A stretch of 64,000 bases of DNA, from contig NC_015312.1 of assembly GCF_000196675.2 (NCBI RefSeq), positions 310,001-374,000 of the forward strand. The letters are read 5' to 3'. This document shows, in pieces, positions 16,726 through 24,376 of the stretch (the stretch's first letter is position 1; each line of letters begins with the position of its first letter). The position numbers and the translations under genes are program-made. This stretch comes from Pseudonocardia benzenivorans CB1190. GTDB lineage: Bacteria; Actinomycetota; Actinomycetes; Mycobacteriales; Pseudonocardiaceae. The notes beneath the pieces were generated by a model. That model worked only from the letters and a program-made list of their open reading frames with translations. It made no database searches and was not told where the DNA came from.

Positions 16726-16800
16726 TGGTGGAGGACTCAGGAATTGAACCTGACAAGGCGTCCCAAGTACGCATCCCCCGTGTGCGGGAAAAAGTACCGC
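16726..16800 (-). tRNA. Non-canonical tRNA-like gene with alanine-type acceptor end
   Basis: The 3' half is a perfect tRNA end: T stem TCAGG/CCTGA around loop TTCAATT, acceptor strand GTCCTCC, discriminator A and an encoded CCA. Position 70 is U and position 73 is A, the strand of the G3:U70/A73 alanine identity set. Over 75 bases a near-cloverleaf forms: acceptor 5' strand GCGGTAC (G1-C72, G3:U70, G4-C69, A6-U67, C7-G66; mismatches at 2 and 5), D stem TCCC/GGGA, and a 4-base-pair anticodon stem GCGT/ACGC with loop ACTTGGG, which has C, not U, before the anticodon. A 5' end near 16824 (GGGGGTT) pairs better in the acceptor stem and would give a 99-base RNA; it also puts G opposite U70. It lies 28 bases behind the MprF-like gene. 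Confidence 0.5.
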
Positions 16801-16828
16801 GGTGATCGTCGAGGGGCAACCCCCTGTT

Positions 16829-18970
16829 TCACAACTGTTCGTGACCGCCCGATCGAGTGGCGGCGATCAACTGCCACGGCGTGGCATCGGGCAGGTAGGC
16901 GCGGGTGAGCGCGACGCCGATCCTGGGCAGGTCCGCCTCGTCGCGGAACGCCAGGTGCACCGGTTCGTACCGCGGCTGGAACTTGGCCTTGAACGCGTGC
17001 AACGAGCGGAAGCCGTAGAACGGCTCCAGCGCGCCGCCGAGCCGCTCCAGCAGCCGGTCGGTGCGGTCGAGCTCCGCCTCGGACACGTCGCCCCTGGCGA
17101 GCGGCGCGCCCGACAGCGAGACGAACTCTGCGCCCTGCTCACGGAACTCCAGGCAGGCCGACGCGATCATGAACTCCATGACGGACCGGAACCCGTCGGT
17201 GCGCCTGCGCATGACGTCGAGCGTCCAGCCGCGGACGACACCGCCCGGCGCGTAGACGGGCAGCCACGACGTCACGCCGTGGATCGAGCCCGTCGGGTCG
17301 ATGGCGATGCCGACGCGCACGGCCGGGTCCAGCGCCTCCTCCACGCCGCCGAGGGTGAAGCCCATCTCGGGCAGACCCTTGTCGCCGACCCAGGCCTCCG
17401 AGATGGCCCTGACCTGCGCGAGGATCGCGAAAGGCTGTTCCGCGAGCGTCACGACCCGGAACTCGATCGACTCCCGCTTGGCCTTGTTCAACGCCGACCG
17501 GACGTCCTGCCAGGTCTTGCCCTTGAAGGCCAGCCCGGGCAGGTCGATCAGGGTGTCCTCGGCGATCTGCACGGTGCGCCAGCCCGCGGCCCTGGCCGCG
17601 TCGGCCGCGACGTCGGTGACGGAGAACAGGCACGGGATCAGGCCGCCGCGCTCGGCCATCGTCGTGAACTCGGAGACGGCGTCGGCGATGGTGTCGTGCG
17701 GCACGACCGGGTCGGCCAGCGCGAGCGCGACGCCCGCGTGCCGTTCGTACCCGATGTAGCCGCGGCCGTCGGCCGTGAACAGGTAGCGCATCTGCGGCCA
17801 CGTCGTCATCCACGACATCGTCGAGCCGCCGACGGTCGTGAGGATCGCCTTGGCCCTGGTCAGGCCCTCGCCGCCGGCGTCGAGGGCGCCGACGCCACCG
17901 GGGACCCGCCGTCGGAACGGGACCCGGAACGCGCCCCGGTTGAGCACGATCAGGGCGAGCTGACCCAGCCACAGCAACCCGCCCGCGAGCGCGATCGGTG
18001 CGCCCTGCGGCAGCTTCCCGCCGACGATCAGCACCAGCGCGAGGACGGCCTCCACGATGTTGAGGACGCCGAGCACGACGGTGGCCCACCACGCCCACCG
18101 CTTGCCGTTGCGCAGCGCGTTGGCCACCAGGGCGATCAGCGCCAGCTCGACGAGGACGTCGGTGATGGGGCCCGCCGCGCCCGACGTCGCCCCGAACGGG
18201 CCGCGGCCGGGGAACAGCAGCACGATCACCTGGGTGAGGCCGATCAGGATCAGCCCGCCGAAGGCGATCATGCGGGTCTCGCGCCGCGTGCGCGGCCCGA
18301 ACCCCGGCTCGACGCCGTAGCGCCACTGCCCCACGAGCAGCCCGGCGACGACGCCGACGGCGTGCGCGACGTCGGACAGCGTGCCCTCGAACAGGAACGC
18401 GGCGGTCACGTAGAACCACAGGGCCGCCCGCACCCGCAGCCGCCACGGCGAGCGCAGGGTCGCCGAGGTGACGGCGACGACCGTCAGCATCCCGGTGGTG
18501 AACCCGACGTCGCGGGCCCCGGCGAGGTCGCGGGCCCACACCCACGTCGTCGACGAGAGCGCCCACACGAGCAACGTCGCGACGAGCACCCCGCCGACCT
18601 CACCGGCGATCGCGCTGATCGCCGTGCGCCGTGACCCCAGCCGCAGCTCGCACGCGCCCACGAGCAGCGCGAAGAGGATCAGCCCACTCACGTACTGCCC
18701 CGGGGTCAGCGCGAAGACCCAGCCCGTGAGCAGGGTCCAGATCTTCCCCTCCTGCAGGGCCGGCACCCCGTACGCGACGTCGGGGAACCACGGCGCCTGC
18801 CACGTCGGCTCCCAGATGCGTCGGGTCAGCAGCCCGAACACGAGGGACACCGCCACGACGCCGATCGTGAACGGGATGCGCCGCAACGCGTGCGGCAGCG
18901 CCGCGGCCGCCCGCGACGCCCAGGCCTCGAAGCCGCCCTGGACCGCGGCGGGTGGGGGTGGGGTGCTCAC
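16829..18970 (-). CDS. MprF-type aminoacyl-phosphatidylglycerol synthase, probably alanyl
   Basis: A 713-residue membrane enzyme. Residues ~30-230 hold about six membrane helices in a rhomboid-like order but without the catalytic Ser (GFTTG where rhomboids have GxSG), residues ~235-335 four more helices, and residues ~345-713 a soluble GNAT-like DUF2156 catalytic domain (STMSWMTTWPQMRYLFTADG, GYIGYERHAGVALALADP, VYGFRSLHAFKAKFQPR-like end). Such enzymes move an amino acid from tRNA to phosphatidylglycerol and lower surface charge. Alanine is favoured because an alanyl-tRNA synthetase paralogue and an alanine-type tRNA-like gene are adjacent. Start GTG 18970; the upstream hydrolase gene ends 13 bases before, so they form an operon. 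Confidence 0.82.
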   Translation of the reverse strand: MSTPPPPAAVQGGFEAWASRAAAALPHALRRIPFTIGVVAVSLVFGLLTRRIWEPTWQAPWFPDVAYGVPALQEGKIWTLLTGWVFALTPGQYVSGLILFALLVGACELRLGSRRTAISAIAGEVGGVLVATLLVWALSSTTWVWARDLAGARDVGFTTGMLTVVAVTSATLRSPWRLRVRAALWFYVTAAFLFEGTLSDVAHAVGVVAGLLVGQWRYGVEPGFGPRTRRETRMIAFGGLILIGLTQVIVLLFPGRGPFGATSGAAGPITDVLVELALIALVANALRNGKRWAWWATVVLGVLNIVEAVLALVLIVGGKLPQGAPIALAGGLLWLGQLALIVLNRGAFRVPFRRRVPGGVGALDAGGEGLTRAKAILTTVGGSTMSWMTTWPQMRYLFTADGRGYIGYERHAGVALALADPVVPHDTIADAVSEFTTMAERGGLIPCLFSVTDVAADAARAAGWRTVQIAEDTLIDLPGLAFKGKTWQDVRSALNKAKRESIEFRVVTLAEQPFAILAQVRAISEAWVGDKGLPEMGFTLGGVEEALDPAVRVGIAIDPTGSIHGVTSWLPVYAPGGVVRGWTLDVMRRRTDGFRSVMEFMIASACLEFREQGAEFVSLSGAPLARGDVSEAELDRTDRLLERLGGALEPFYGFRSLHAFKAKFQPRYEPVHLAFRDEADLPRIGVALTRAYLPDATPWQLIAATRSGGHEQL

Positions 18971-18983
18971 CGGGGCCCCGCCG

Positions 18984-20267
18984 TCACTTCGTGAACCCCA
19001 TGCGCGGGGCCAGGAAGTTCAACGCGGGCACCAACGTCGCCGTGGGCACCCCCCACGAATGGCCCTGACCCGGGACCACCTGTGTCGTGACGGTCATCCC
19101 CGCGTTCTTCGCCGCCGTCGACACCTCGGTCATCCACGACTCGGTCTGCGGCTCGTCGCCGCCCGCGGCGAAGAAGCCCCAGCTGTCCCGGTAGGTCTTC
19201 TCCGACAGCAGGGCCAGCGGGGTCAGCGCGTCGAACGCGGCCGTGTCGCCGTGGAACGCGAGCTGGACCGTCTGGGCGCGGTCGGCGCTGATCGCGGGCT
19301 CGCGCTCGCCGGCGAGATCGATGAAGGAGGGGAACAGGTCCGGGTGGCGGGTGGCCATCTGGATCGAGCAGGTCCCCCCGAACGACCAGCCCCCGAAGGC
19401 CCAGTGCGCGTGGTTGGAGTCGATGCCGACATTCGCCGTGATCCAGTTGACGACGTCGACCGTCAGGTAGGTGTCGGCCTTCGCGATGTCGGAGTCCATG
19501 CACATCGTGTTGCCGTCCTCGGCGCCGTTCGGGTCGACGACGACCGTCACCGGCGCGAGCCCGTTGTGCTGGGCGGCGAACTCGTCCATGAGCTTCTGCA
19601 GCCCGCCGGAGACGACCCAGTCCTGCGGTCCGCCGGGCTGGCCCGACACCAGGATCAGGACGGGCAGCAGCGGCGGCTTCGGACCGGCGTAGGACGGGGG
19701 CAGGTAGAACCACGCCGGCCGCGCGGTGAAGCCCGACACCGTGCCCGGGATCGGCGCCGATTCGATCCGGCTGTGGCCGGAGTCGTCACCGCGCCACCGG
19801 TCGACGACGGGCGTCTTCTCGTTCTGCGACTTGAGGTTGTTGGCGGCGGCGAACGCGGAGACGTCGTTCTCGTCGCTGGCCAGCAGTGTCCCGAGCGTCG
19901 GGTACTCCTCGAAGTAGACGTTGATCTGCGAGGCGGCCACCACGAGCGCGACGACCGTGCACACGATCGCGGTGACCTTCCGGCCGACCGACGACGCGAC
20001 CATGCTGCCGACGCCGAGCACGAACACCCCGACGCCGACCGCGATCCAGAGCCGTACCGCGCCGGGCAGCGGCTCCGGCAGCAGGTCGAACACGTCCAGG
20101 ACGAGCCAGTTCAGCAGGAAGTACGTCAGCACCGCGAGGACCGCGGCCACGACGATCGTGATGACCGATGCCCGGCCACCGCGGGCGAGCAGGAAGAACA
20201 GCGCGACGGCACCGAGCACGAGGAGCGTGACCGGCAGCCAGCCGCTGATCAGCGAGAGATCACCCAT
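18984..20267 (-). CDS. Membrane-anchored alpha/beta hydrolase, candidate aminoacyl-lipid hydrolase
   Basis: A 427-residue protein with about four N-terminal membrane helices (ISGWLPVTLLVLGAVALFFLLA, ASVITIVVAAVLAVLTYFLL, VRLWIAVGVGVFVLGVGSMV, VTAIVCTVVALVVAAS) and an exported esterase domain from residue ~175. The nucleophile elbow is GGWSFGG, the acid is probably in LAFHGDTAAFD and the His in PGQGHSWGV. The fold resembles esterase D/antigen 85-like enzymes. It is the first gene of the operon with the MprF-like synthase. In Pseudomonas aeruginosa an alanyl-PG hydrolase gene also adjoins the synthase gene, so turnover of alanylated lipids is the likely role. Start ATG 20267 with GGGGAG upstream. 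Confidence 0.75.
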   Translation of the reverse strand: MGDLSLISGWLPVTLLVLGAVALFFLLARGGRASVITIVVAAVLAVLTYFLLNWLVLDVFDLLPEPLPGAVRLWIAVGVGVFVLGVGSMVASSVGRKVTAIVCTVVALVVAASQINVYFEEYPTLGTLLASDENDVSAFAAANNLKSQNEKTPVVDRWRGDDSGHSRIESAPIPGTVSGFTARPAWFYLPPSYAGPKPPLLPVLILVSGQPGGPQDWVVSGGLQKLMDEFAAQHNGLAPVTVVVDPNGAEDGNTMCMDSDIAKADTYLTVDVVNWITANVGIDSNHAHWAFGGWSFGGTCSIQMATRHPDLFPSFIDLAGEREPAISADRAQTVQLAFHGDTAAFDALTPLALLSEKTYRDSWGFFAAGGDEPQTESWMTEVSTAAKNAGMTVTTQVVPGQGHSWGVPTATLVPALNFLAPRMGFTK

Positions 20268-20421
20268 CGACGCACTCCCCGCGGTCCGGCCCCCCCACCT
20301 GACCACACCGGACGGTGCGACAGGGCGGACACGATCACCGAAGAGTCCGCAGCCGAATGGTCGCGCATGATCAGCGCGACGTATCCCACTGCTGCACAAT
20401 CGATACCCAGGGAGGCAACCT

Positions 20422-20841
20422 ATGACCCGTCCGCCGTTCCATCTCGCGATCCCCGTCGACGACCTCGCCGCCGCCCGCGCGTTCTACGGCGGCGTGCTCG
20501 GGTTCGGCGAGGGACGTTCGGCCGACCGCTGGATCGACTGGGACATGGCCGGCCACCAGGTCGTCACCCACCAGGTCGACGGTGCCCCGGCGCGCCGGGC
20601 GTCGAACCCCGTCGACGGGCACGACGTCCCGGTCCCGCACTTCGGGCTGGTGCTCGACGTCGCGGGCTTCCAGGACCTCGCGGAGCGGCTGCGGGCGGCG
20701 GGGACGTCGTTCGTGATCGAGCCGCACGTGCGGTTCCCGGGCGAACCCGGCGAGCAGTGGACGATGTTCCTGCTCGACCCGGCCGGCAACGCGCTGGAGT
20801 TCAAGGCCTTCGCCGACCTCGGCCGGCTGTTCGCGACCTGA
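20422..20841 (+). CDS. VOC family (glyoxalase-fold) protein
   Basis: A 139-residue two-module VOC protein. The first strand is [23 protein letters not shown]; metal-site candidates are His7 (FHLAIPV), the His of VPHFGLVLD and the Glu of [20 protein letters not shown] is the usual last turn. Proteins like this are dioxygenases, isomerases or antibiotic-binding proteins. GGGAGG is seven bases before the ATG. It reads away from the hydrolase/MprF operon and ends 4 bases before the convergent PPOX gene. Specific reaction unknown. Confidence 0.8.
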   Translation: MTRPPFHLAIPVDDLAAARAFYGGVLGFGEGRSADRWIDWDMAGHQVVTHQVDGAPARRASNPVDGHDVPVPHFGLVLDVAGFQDLAERLRAAGTSFVIEPHVRFPGEPGEQWTMFLLDPAGNALEFKAFADLGRLFAT

Positions 20842-20845
20842 CCGC

Positions 20846-21247
20846 TCAGCTGCCGGGGAGCGTCAGCTCGACGCAGTCGGCGACGCACGCGCCCTCGGAC
20901 GGCGGCTCGTCGGAGTCCGCCGCGACAGGGGCCGGGGCGGGGCGGTGCAGCACGGCCCGGGTCGCGGCGACGAGGAGCAGGTCGCCGTCGAGCGTGCCCG
21001 TACCGTCGACGATCAGCGAGTAGCCGTCGGGGGTGGGCGGCGGCCAGACCACCGTCACCTGCGGCCGTTCGGCGACGTTCGCGCGCGTCCGCCTACCCGG
21101 GTCGGCGACCCGCACGCGCCCGTCGGACCAGGTCGGGGACACGGCCGTGACGTGCGGGCGGGCGTCGTCGCCGATGGTCAGCAGGTAGGCGAACCCGTAC
21201 CCGGCGATCGTCTCGCCGAGCCGGTCGACGGCCACCGCGATGCTCAC
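20846..21247 (-). CDS. Pyridoxamine 5'-phosphate oxidase-fold protein
   Basis: A 133-residue flavin-split-barrel protein. IAGYGFAYLLTIGDDARPHVTAVSPTWSDGRVRVA and RTRANVAERPQVTVVWPPP follow the PPOX pattern, in which a beta-strand pair is followed by an 'R...N....P.V' loop that contacts FMN or F420. The start is GTG at 21247. An unusual Pro/Ala-rich insert (residues ~105-125) with two Cys precedes the last strand, suggesting relaxed constraint or a metal site. No neighbouring partner gene is evident. Likely a small flavin- or F420-dependent reductase or a heme-binding relative. Confidence 0.7.
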   Translation of the reverse strand: MSIAVAVDRLGETIAGYGFAYLLTIGDDARPHVTAVSPTWSDGRVRVADPGRRTRANVAERPQVTVVWPPPTPDGYSLIVDGTGTLDGDLLLVAATRAVLHRPAPAPVAADSDEPPSEGACVADCVELTLPGS

Positions 21248-21282
21248 AGCGCCATCGTAGGCCTGCTGAGCCCGTGTCCTGG

Positions 21283-21423
21283 TCAACAGAGGGCCGAAGG
21301 GTTCGTGACGTCGAGCGGGCCGGCGAGGGTCGTCGCCCGGTCGGTCTTGTCGGAGCAGGCGGAGATCGAGAACACGAAGGGCCGGTTGCGGTAGACGAAC
21401 ACGACGAGGTCGACGGGCCACGG
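21283..21423 (-). pseudogene. Possible 3' remnant of a gene
   Basis: Frame on the minus strand reading PWPVDLVVFVYRNRPFVFS then ISACSDKTDRATTLAGPLDV and NPSALC before a stop. The 46 residues have normal protein composition, unlike the Arg-rich reading upstream of them, and there is no suitable start. It looks like the end of a lost gene, or a small gene starting at an internal GTG. No family recognised. Confidence 0.3.
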
Positions 21424-21535
21424 CGACGGGGTCGCCGCACGTCGGCGCCCGGGTCCTCTGCGGGCCCGGGCGCTGGTCGTGCACTCGATCTGTGGTGGAT
21501 GTCGTGAACGTGGTGGACGTTGTGGAGAACGATGT

Positions 21536-21585
21536 GGAGAACTCTCCCCCCGCGGGGCGCCGGGGACGATCGAGTGGGCCCCCTC
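21536..21585. repeat. Intergenic element, copy 2 of 2
   Basis: GGAGAACTCT at 21536-21545 and GACGATCGAGTG at 21565-21576, the same blocks and spacing as at 6917 and 6946, followed by GGCCCCC. Here it lies about 100 bases upstream of the AraC gene on the plus strand and upstream of the PPOX gene and coding remnant on the minus strand. Confidence 0.6.
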
Positions 21586-21680
21586 CTGCGGGGGGCAGGC
21601 CCGAGTTTCGCCCGGCGGTGTCGGGCGGGCCTGCGCCGCGCCGGATCGACGTCGTGGCGGGGCCCGGCCATGATGTCGGG

Positions 21681-22535
21681 GTGGCCGCGGGATCGTCGTA
21701 CGTGGACCGGGTGCCGGTGCCGGCGCTCGCCGCGGTCGCGTCGTCCGTCTGGATCCAGCAGGTCGGCGACCAGCCGCTCGCCCAGCGGTACGTGCCGCAC
21801 GGCGGCGCCGAGATCCGCTGCGTCCTCGGCGAGGCGCCCCGGCTCCTCGGTCCGTTGACCGCCGCGACGTACCGGGACATCCCTGCGGGTGGGACCGTCG
21901 TCGGTGTCCGGCTGCGCCCCGGAGTGCTGGGCGGCCTCGCCGGACCGCCCGCCGACGAACTGGCCGACCAGGACGTGCCCGGCGCCGAGCTCTGGCGCGA
22001 CCCGGACCGCCTCACCCACCTGCTCGGCGAGGCCCCGACGCCCGAGGTCGCGCTCGACCGGCTGCAGGCGTTCGTCGCGAGGACGGTCGGTGAGCCGGAC
22101 CCGCTCGTCGCCGAGGCCGTCCGGAACCTGATGCCGTGGCGTGGCGGCGGCCCGGCCGTGCTGCCCGACCTGCTGTCGATCTCCGAGCGCCAGCTGCGCC
22201 GGCGGTGCCGCGCCGCCGTGGGGACGGGTCCGAAGGAACTGCAGCGGATCCTGCGGTTCCACGGGTTCACCGCCCGGGTCCAGGTGGCGGTCGACCGCGG
22301 TGCGCCGGGCGACCTCGCCGGCTGGGCGGTCGAGGCCGGGTACCACGACCAGGCCCATCTGACCCGGGAGTGCCGCAGGCTCACCGGAGTGCCCCCGGGC
22401 GAGTTCCTCGCGCAGTACCGGTCCGCGTGCGCGGGCGGCGACGACCACGACCACGCCGCGTCGTACCTGCCGATGCTGCGGGGGAGATGGCCGTTCCGTA
22501 CAAGAGCGGAGGGCGCGCGGGGCCTAGCGTCGTGA
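21681..22535 (+). CDS. AraC family transcription regulator with DUF6597 domain
   Basis: A 284-residue regulator. The N-terminal part ([35 protein letters not shown]) matches DUF6597, a beta-barrel sensor found in many actinobacterial AraC proteins. The C-terminal double helix-turn-helix contains [29 protein letters not shown] and [21 protein letters not shown], ending with [10 protein letters not shown]. Start GTG 21681 is where the family begins, although the frame is open upstream. It overlaps or abuts the dehydrogenase gene downstream (GTGAGCATG junction), so it probably controls that small operon. Inducer unknown. Confidence 0.82.
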   Translation: MAAGSSYVDRVPVPALAAVASSVWIQQVGDQPLAQRYVPHGGAEIRCVLGEAPRLLGPLTAATYRDIPAGGTVVGVRLRPGVLGGLAGPPADELADQDVPGAELWRDPDRLTHLLGEAPTPEVALDRLQAFVARTVGEPDPLVAEAVRNLMPWRGGGPAVLPDLLSISERQLRRRCRAAVGTGPKELQRILRFHGFTARVQVAVDRGAPGDLAGWAVEAGYHDQAHLTRECRRLTGVPPGEFLAQYRSACAGGDDHDHAASYLPMLRGRWPFRTRAEGARGLAS

Positions 22536-22537
22536 GC

Positions 22538-23485
22538 ATGATCCTCGTGACCGGCGGGCTGGGGTCGATCGGCTCGCACACCGCGCGGGCGTTGCTCGAC
22601 CTGGGTGAGCGGGTCGTCGTCTCCGCGCACCGCTCGACCCGGCTGCCCGACTTCCTCTCCGCCGAACCGGACGACCGCCTGGTCGTCGAACCGCTCGACA
22701 CCACGGACGCGGCCGCCTTCCTCGACATCGGGAAACGTCATCCGGTGACCGCGGTCGTGCACCTCGCCGCCGCCCCGTTCGACCTGCCGGATCCCGTCGC
22801 GTACCTGCGGGCCGAGAGCACCGCGCTGCTCAACGCGCTGGCCGCCGCGACCGCGTGGGGAGTGCGGCGCTTCGCGGTCGCGAGCTCGATCGCGGTGTAC
22901 GCGGGCCTCGGCGGCGCGGCGTTCCGGGAGGACGTCCCGCTGCCCGTGGTCGCCGCGCACCGGATCCCCGTGTTCAAGAAGACCGCGGAGCTGTTCAGCA
23001 CGCTCGCCGCGGCACATGCCGGGTTCGACGTGGTCAACCTCCGGATCGGCACGATCTGGGGCCCGCTCGGTCTGCCCGACTCGCCGTTCTTCGCGCTCCC
23101 GCGACTCCTCAGCGCGGCCGTCCGCGGGGAGGAGCCCGACCTCACCCCGCCCCGGCCGCCCGCGCACGCCGACGACGCGACCGACCTCTGCTACGTCAAG
23201 GACTGCGGCCGGGCCGTCGCGTTGCTCGTGCTCGCCGACCGGCTGAACCACGCCACCTACAACGTCTCCGCCGGACGGCTCGTGCGCTACGCCGAGGTCG
23301 TCGCCGCGATCAACGCCGCCGTCCCCGGTGCGCGCATCGAGCTGCCGCCGGGACACAGCCCGGACCGCCCGGCAGGCCATCTGGACATCACCCGGCTGCG
23401 GCAGGACACCGGCTTCGAGCCCGAGTACGACGTCGAACGCGCTGTGCCCGACTACGTGGCCTGGCTGCGGAACCACGAGGCGTGA
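22538..23485 (+). CDS. NAD-dependent epimerase/dehydratase-like protein, catalytic Tyr missing
   Basis: A 315-residue extended SDR. The nucleotide site is [20 protein letters not shown], the strand-4 region is [11 protein letters not shown] and the Ser region is [12 protein letters not shown]. Where the YxxxK motif belongs the sequence reads [12 protein letters not shown]: the Lys is there but no Tyr stands four residues before it. It may therefore bind NAD(P) without standard oxidoreductase chemistry, or use another residue. An alternative GTG start at 22532 overlaps the AraC stop (GTGA). Translational coupling to the regulator and a 11-base gap to the RibD-like gene mark an operon. Confidence 0.78.
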   Translation: MILVTGGLGSIGSHTARALLDLGERVVVSAHRSTRLPDFLSAEPDDRLVVEPLDTTDAAAFLDIGKRHPVTAVVHLAAAPFDLPDPVAYLRAESTALLNALAAATAWGVRRFAVASSIAVYAGLGGAAFREDVPLPVVAAHRIPVFKKTAELFSTLAAAHAGFDVVNLRIGTIWGPLGLPDSPFFALPRLLSAAVRGEEPDLTPPRPPAHADDATDLCYVKDCGRAVALLVLADRLNHATYNVSAGRLVRYAEVVAAINAAVPGARIELPPGHSPDRPAGHLDITRLRQDTGFEPEYDVERAVPDYVAWLRNHEA

Positions 23486-23496
23486 GGAGAGCCGGC

Positions 23497-24093
23497 ATGG
23501 CACGGGTCGTGATGCACGGGGTGGTGTCGGTGGACGGGTTCGTCGCCCTTCCCGACGACACCGTCGGACCCCTCTTCGACTGGTACTTCAACGGCGACAC
23601 CCAGCTGACCGCACACGCCAGCGGATGGACCTTCCCGGTCTCGCGGGCCTCGTTCGACCACGTCCAGCCGTTCTGGGACAGGATCGACGTCACGCTCATC
23701 GGCCGGCACCTGTTCGACACCACCGACGGCTGGGACGGCAAACCGGCCGCGGGTGACCAGCTCGTCGTCGTCACCCACCGGCCGTTGCCCGAGAGCTGGG
23801 TCGCGGAGCATCCCGACGCCCCGTTCCACACGGCCGGCTCGGTCGAGGCCGGCGTCGCGCTGGCCCAGGAGCTCGCGGGTGACGGGCTCGTCTGCGTGAC
23901 CGCGGGGGACCTCGGGGGGCAGGCCTTCTCCGCGGGGCTGGTCGACGAGGTGGCCATGGACGTCGTCCCGGTCGTGCTGGGCGAGGGGGTGCGCTACTTC
24001 GGCAGCCACACCGGCACCGTGCTGCTCGACGACCCCGACCAGGTCGTGCAGGGCGACCGTGTCCTGCACCTGCACTACACGGTCCGCCGCTGA
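23497..24093 (+). CDS. RibD C-terminal/dihydrofolate reductase-fold protein
   Basis: A 198-residue reductase-fold protein. MARVVMHGVVSVDGFVALPDD is the first strand-loop of the RibD_C family and DVTLIGRHLFDTTDGW is its 'GR.T' region; the end (VDEVAMDVVPVVLGEGVRYF) matches the family's last core helix-strand. These single-domain proteins use NADPH on unknown substrates and are widespread in actinomycetes. Start ATG 23497 follows GAGGAG. It is the third gene of the AraC/SDR set; all three genes together suggest a small stress or detoxification operon. Confidence 0.8.
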   Translation: MARVVMHGVVSVDGFVALPDDTVGPLFDWYFNGDTQLTAHASGWTFPVSRASFDHVQPFWDRIDVTLIGRHLFDTTDGWDGKPAAGDQLVVVTHRPLPESWVAEHPDAPFHTAGSVEAGVALAQELAGDGLVCVTAGDLGGQAFSAGLVDEVAMDVVPVVLGEGVRYFGSHTGTVLLDDPDQVVQGDRVLHLHYTVRR

Positions 24094-24376
24094 GGCGCCG
24101 CGACCGCGGGTGGTCCCTCCCGGCTCGCGCCGCGCGTCGTCGTCCTCACACAAGGTCGTCGCCGGTCGGCGCCCGCGCTACGGTGGCAGCCGACCTTTCG
24201 GACAGGGATCCCCGTCCGGCGCGGGAGCGCCCGTGGCCCCCGGACTGTCCCGGGTCCGGGACGCTCCGCCGATCCGGGCGCCGCGTCGCCCCGCGAACCG
24301 TCCGAGATCGCGACAGTCCTTCGGCAGATCGGCTCCTACCGTCGTGCGGGCAGCATCCCCGACGCGGAGGTTCCAG

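Larger units (their letters stand above)
21248..21680. other. Intergenic region with element copy 2 and a coding remnant
   Basis: About 430 bases between divergent genes with no intact gene. It contains the second copy of the conserved element (21536-21585) and a coding-like stretch on the minus strand (21283-21423). A GC-rich hairpin with arms about CGCCCGGGTCC/GGGCCCGGGCG lies near 21446-21472. The plus-strand stretch 21492-21680 is open but Val/Asp-repetitive and not family-like. Confidence 0.5.

Noticed and set aside
16726..17080. tmRNA instead of a tRNA-like gene
   Set aside because: A tmRNA would need its 5' half some 350 bases upstream, which lies inside the MprF coding region, and no tag frame is seen.
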